In this document: in pieces, positions 59,414-64,000 of the stretch | How positions within the stretch are numbered: the stretch's first letter is position 1 | Layout of the letters: each line of letters opens with the position of its first letter | Assembly: GCA_025890175.1 (NCBI GenBank) | Contig: JANPYM010000012.1 | Location: forward strand, 1,037,388 to 1,101,387 | Direction of reading: 5' to 3' | Origin: Ciborinia camelliae | Lineage: Eukaryota > Ascomycota > Leotiomycetes > Helotiales > Sclerotiniaceae | Length of the DNA stretch: 64,000 nucleotides | Program-made: the position numbers and the translations under genes | The notes under the pieces: model-generated | Told to the model about the DNA's origin: nothing | Seen by the model: only the letters and a program-made list of their open reading frames with translations | Databases searched by the model: none

Positions 59414-61609
59414 TCGCAGAAGCTTTATGGATATAATTTCTTTCATGGGAGACATATTATGAGGATAGGATTGAAAGCAGGGCATACATGAATAGATGGA
59501 TATATTTATGATAGAAAGAAGACGTACAGATAGCATAAACATATATGAGCAGCATAGTAGTTCGAATTAATGATGATACCATGTATATCTTTTACCCCAG
59601 TGGGCGCCTTTTTGCGATGGGATACATCCTAAGTCAATTGATGCATATATTTCTACTAGTTGGTTACTTTGAAAACTCTTTTCTCGTTTCACAACGCTTC
59701 TGCTCCTTATCTAAGAATTCAACTCGCTAGTGTACATCTCACTTTTTTTCCTTTTTTCCCTTTTGATACCAATGATGAGGATAAGGATGAGGATAAGGAT
59801 GAAATGAAGTGGAATCACATCACATCTAATATTTAAACCCGGCTGGATTATTGGATTGGTGTGATGTAATGGATATATAACCATCCTGTTCAGGATACCT
59901 GAAGATACCTTTACTGTACCTCCTCCGAGTCCTCGTCTTCGTTCTATATACCACATACCTTGGGAGGCTATATCGTATCATACAATATCACGAGCTTCGG
60001 CCGCTCGGGCCAACCAATAATAGCCCTCGCTTATAGCTCGTTCTTATTATTGACTACAACTTTTTATGATCTTCCTCGCAACTTATACTATACAGCTTAT
60101 AAAGCCCTATGAAGATAAATTTGAATGTTTTTTGAAAAACCAATCAGAATCACGGATTCCAAATAAATGAAGTGTTTTAGAATATATATGTTAGAGATAT
60201 CAGCACTCTTTATATCGTCTGAGTTGGCTTTATTGGAATTGGAATTGGAATTTTTAAGGTAGGTAGGTAGGTAGGGAGGTAGGTAGATAGATAGGTACTT
60301 ATTCTAGTGGCTGGTTGCTTGGTTGGTAGGTAGGTAGTTTTGGGGAATCTTCTTGAGGATGTGCAGGTTTGTTAGGTTTGTTAATTTAAACACACACTCT
60401 CGAGTTTTTTTTGGTTTGGTGGTGTGTGGTTCATGGTTTATCCAGAGTATCTCAAAATCGAAGAAAATGCGGCATATTTGATGAGGCTCATACCTCGGTC
60501 CGTTGGTGTTCATCGGTCTATCTTTCGAAAGGTGGACGCTTCGGGGCGCTCTCTTTCGGTTATCGATCCCCCCTCCCCCTTTTCTTCATTATTGTCAAGA
60601 CAAGACATGTAATATAACAAGGTAGATTGCGATTACATCGACTTCTAACTTTAGCGCATCAGGGTTTAGGGAGGGATTGAAGGTTATGAAGTGAACAGTA
60701 GGTAGGATAATAATAAAGAAGATGGACAAGGTTACTAGTATTTAGCCAAACGTCCACGATGTTGAGTAAGGAGCCATTGGGCGATTTCTCTTATATCCAT
60801 CTTTTCGATCAGGAATATGGCTCTTTAAAGGTACCCAGCCATCACTTATTAAAGTCAGCCCATCTATTTCTCTCAATAGTTGGTGAAGAAAAATGGCAAA
60901 ATGTGATTAACTAAGGCATGAATGTTGATTGTTTCTTGGATCATTTCTTCTTGTGAGATGCTACGAGGCAAGCAGCTCTAACTCACAGCTTGAGGGCCCG
61001 TCTTGTTCTATTTTCTCCGTATTTTATTGTGGATAGATTGGTTCACGAAGTCATGCTTGGGTAGTATGCGAATTTTCCAGTCCATTCTTTCATGATATAG
61101 TATGGATTGGTCTTATTCTTCTTGTTAGTTTGCCGTAATAAGTAGTCTTATTTAACGCTACCAAGTTGGTAAATTTTGTGAAGCAGACATTTAATTGACA
61201 TTCCAATTCAGGAATATGCACAAGTTCTTGTTCTAGTTCGGTTTCGCTAGATTTGTTTTACCGTGCTTCATACATTTTCCTGGTGGTATTAGCAGCTCAC
61301 TGGGTCCTGTGGCAAGGGTCTGAATTTTGACATAAATATGGAATTTTTGAGCTTGGTATAAGCCCTTCTGAGATTTAAATCTCAATCGTCTCTTCTCTCC
61401 AAGTTCACCAATACCATCTACTGATGTATCTTGATGCACTATGACTACCGTGTTAATAATCCTAAAAAAAGAGCTAATATTTGAACGGCATAATAGCATT
61501 CTTCATCCAGCCGCTGGAAGTTCTGAAATCTCACTGGTGGTAGTAAGCCAGACCATGTGAGAAAGTAATCCGGTTTGTGCCAAGGCTTCCGGAGCCTGCA
61601 AAAACATTT
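59414..61609. other. Intergenic spacer between convergent genes
   Basis: No gene supported in 2.2 kb. It contains (GGTA)n at 60257-60296, GGATGA repeats (59775-59800) and short open frames of no recognisable family. Confidence 0.5.
60257..60296. repeat. (GGTA)n microsatellite
   Basis: About nine imperfect GGTA/GATA units, the reverse complement type of the (CTAC)n run at 44247. Confidence 0.85.
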
Positions 61610-63202
61610 TTATTCCAACTCATCGCAATATATTTCTTGGATTCGTCTGTGACGCTCTGCCCGATGAATATCTTCTCCGCGTTGCTTTACGTTCTCTTCC
61701 TCAACTTCGTGTTCCTCTTCTATTTGTTGATCTGTTCCCTGTTGACCCTTTGCGCGTTCGTTTTCGGCGTCCCGGTTACCTGTCTCAACATCTACATTTG
61801 TATTCTCAATCCTACCTCCGGCCATGGTTCCACCCAAACTAGGACCCATAGTACCACCCAAACTAGGACCCATAGTACCACCCACACTTGAGAAATCAAG
61901 CGCAGGGTATAGTTTCTCGTGTTTCTTATGTTTATCAGATGTCGATGCGCTAGATCCAGATGCCTTGCTACTCTTTCCCGATCCAGAGTGAGACCTCCAT
62001 GATCTCGATCCATATCTCTTGCGATGACTGTCTCTGGTTTCCAATTCTCTCATGGATATACAACAGCAGCAAAGCCAAAAGCCGAGTATTGAACCAAATT
62101 TCGAAAAGAACTTGTGATAATGCCGGAGGAACCTTGCAATATGGGGTGTACATGCAATAATGGTACCGAGGAATAATTCTGTGATATGAACTGAGAACAA
62201 CGGGATAAGATTCCACGTAAGATCAGTTGCGTTGTTCAATTTAACGCGATAAACAACGCTTAAAATTGAGGCTATAATTGCTCTAAATGTTGTCAGTTTA
62301 AACGGATTTTCGTTCTTAGTACATACTCACATGAACCCAGTGGCGAAAATCAATGCTACACCGCATCTTTTTCGAAAACTCATGCCTTTTAATGTACTCA
62401 CTGCGATAAGTGGTACAATAAACAGGTAAATATCAATTCCTACCCCTACAGCACCCACTGGTATACTGAGCTTTTGCATCCGGGTAGAATGTTCTGGTTT
62501 GAAAGGCTGTGTTATTGGATATGAATAATATATATAGCAAATCATTATAGCTAAATAGAAAGCTGAACTTATTATAGCACCGATAGCGCATGTTATTTTG
62601 ATCCATTTCAGACTAGAGAATAGTTCGATATATGTCAAAAAGATGGTCAATTTGATTACACCTAGCGACAATGGAATGAACATGGCGGTCATATTGCTTG
62701 GGATCAAGTAGCGTGGATTAAACATTTTGGACAATGGAGCATCCCATTGGTGAACTCCATTTTGACCGACGCTAGTAACGGTTAACTACAGAATCGGAGA
62801 GTCAGTGATCGGAGATCGCTTGCGAAGGAAGATCTCAGTAGCGGGGAGCAATATTAGAGAATTGCTTCTGCTTACTATGAAGATAGTATACATGGCCAGC
62901 GAGACAAGGATGGTGAGGCCGAAAGCTACATCACTCCACGCCCATTTAAAGGGGTGGACGCTCCAGAGCACCCATGCTCTAATACTAGTACATATTACCA
63001 GGATAACTATTCCAACACACGAAAATGCTAGAAGGATTCCGCCTATACTAGCCGGATTAACAAAGTTGGAAGTGACCCCAGGTGGGGGTGCAAGGGCTGG
63101 GATTTGTGCCAGAGTTGACTCCGGCAATTGTAGGAGCTGCTCAAAAGTAATTGCAGCCTCTGTGACATTGACACGTTCGAATAACATGTTGATTGGAGCC
63201 AT
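61610..63202 (-). CDS. Fungal rhodopsin-like seven-helix membrane protein, copy C
   Basis: Three exons on minus: 63202-62876, 62785-62331 and 62282-61610, about 484 residues. Same blocks as copies A and B: LPESTLAQIPALAPPPG, GGILLAFSCVGI, WAWSDVAF, GVHQWDAPLSK, KLTIFLTYIELFSSLKWIK, IPVGAVGVGIDIYLFIVPLIA, final HITELFLGTIIACTPH. Exon 2 is exactly 455 nt, as in copy B. The tail is longest here: SGSGKSSKASGS, LYPALDFSSVGG, a GGTMGPSL repeat coded by 24-bp DNA units (about 61826-61895) and an acidic/basic end (EEEHEVEEENVKQRGE). Introns are 90 and 48 nt, at the two positions shared with copy B. The ATG at 63202 matches the MAP start of the paralogues. Ligand and signalling partner unknown. Confidence 0.82.
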
Positions 63203-63483
63203 GACGGTTTGTTGCCAAGGAATTAAGAGTAGATGGGTAAGCGAATGAGATGGAACAAGCTTTTCGGAGGGAAGGTGCCGTGAGGCTTTGCTTGAAGGGG
63301 ATAGCCAAGTACGTACTAATAAAAGTGGAAAGTGAATCACTCAAGCTCTCGGAGAAACCCATTACTAAATATTCTCGCAGTTCAATGAAACAAATTAAAC
63401 AATAAAGAGAAGGGCACTTGGCAAAATCAAGTCCTCGTATGCTCTGGAATATAAGAAAGATGACTACATTTTCCAATCAGCTG

Positions 63484-63915
63484 CTAGACTTGACATTCAA
63501 AAGCTTTAGCACCGGAAATCTCTTCTTTGGGCGGTATTTTATTGAAAGAAAAGACTTCACTAAATCTACCTACAAACATATCATATGATTTGAAGAAGGC
63601 ACAAAATACCCAAAGTACTTCTTCCGGAACGTACTTTTTTTGTCCATTTGTGACATGTACGCAGTTATCCAAAAGAAACTGTTTTTCGTCTTGACACACA
63701 CAATTCTGTTCTTTGGGTGTGGGAGATGAGGCTAATAAATGGAGTAAACCCTCAATGTAAAAGGTCTAACAATAAACAAAACTGTTACCATCTACCGAAA
63801 GTCAACATACTGGATGATTATCATACTCATCTGGTAGACTAAGATTCAGATTCCAAACATAAAAATACATGTGATAATAAAATAAGTGATTTTCGGTTCC
63901 AAACTCTAGACCTGC
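63484..63915 (-). CDS. Hypothetical protein, 3' exons of a gene extending past the right edge
   Basis: Two exons on minus, 63915-63811 and 63765-63484, joined in phase 0 over a 45-nt intron (GTATGT donor, GTTAG acceptor). The 129 readable residues include YVWNLNLSLPDEY, FYIEGLLHLLASSPTPKEQN, CVCQDEKQFLLDNC and a helical VLWVFCAFFKSYDMFVGRF, ending at ECQV and a stop. The upstream frame is closed by TAG exactly at an acceptor (ATAAATAG), so at least one more exon precedes it, probably beyond 64000. No family recognised. The splice joins and balanced composition make a real gene more likely than chance. Confidence 0.5.
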
Positions 63916-64000
63916 CTATTTATGTCGTCACACTCCTTGGTTTTCAGGAGACTATCACCCCTATAGTTGGGTAGGGCAAAGGTTTTTGCCTTGTGAGAAT

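Noticed and set aside
1..64000. CRISPR arrays, operons, ribosome binding sites, phage or plasmid functions
   Set aside because: The window is eukaryotic: spliced genes, no Shine-Dalgarno pattern, no spaced direct repeats with unique spacers.

Overview
The window is nuclear DNA of a filamentous ascomycete. Genes are interrupted by short GT-AG introns, mostly 45-180 nt, many with a CTAAC/CTGAC-like branch site. Overall GC is near 40%, intergenic spacers of 0.5-3 kb are rich in simple repeats, and the gene families are fungal. Intergenic style (dispersed CCTAGGTAGGTA motifs, AT-rich spacers) and gene content suggest a Leotiomycete such as Botrytis, Sclerotinia or Monilinia. That assignment is an inference, not something I could search. 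One 10-N assembly gap lies at 5187-5196.

Left third (1-23500), accessory in character. It starts with the 5' part of an Ost-alpha/TMEM184 membrane protein. Next come a long seven-exon protein related to fungal 2OG-Fe(II) oxygenases that appears to lack part of its metal site, a 42-bp minisatellite, a two-exon cysteine-rich small secreted protein, and two unknown single-pass membrane proteins. An amidoligase-type pseudogene with three apparent frameshifts follows, then two intact paralogues and one relic of a seven-helix fungal rhodopsin-like family. A third intact paralogue lies 40 kb away at the right end. A MITE-like element with TA target duplication sits between two of the family members.

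Middle and right (23574-59413), mostly housekeeping. The order is Lcp5/neuroguidin (ribosome biogenesis), a TM9/EMP70 nonaspanin, Mediator subunit 4, a histidine-phosphatase (TFC7-like) protein, GPI8 (GPI transamidase), an O-methyltransferase pseudogene and a LaeA-like methyltransferase. These are followed by a UBC7-type ERAD E2 enzyme, an eight-exon thiolase-like protein without a recognisable catalytic cysteine, a multi-pass membrane protein, ALG1 mannosyltransferase and an MSC2-like zinc transporter. Several of these (TM9, GPI8, UBC7, ALG1, MSC2-like) act in the ER/Golgi. I read this as chance neighbourhood, not an operon-like unit. Two divergent pairs, LCP5/TM9 and TFC7-like/GPI8, share spacers of about 0.5 kb.

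The right end (59414-64000) holds a 2.2-kb spacer, the third rhodopsin-like paralogue, and the 3' exons of an unknown gene running off the edge. Exon joins were worked out by eye from splice signals and frame. I found no CRISPR array, rRNA gene, convincing tRNA or complete transposon.
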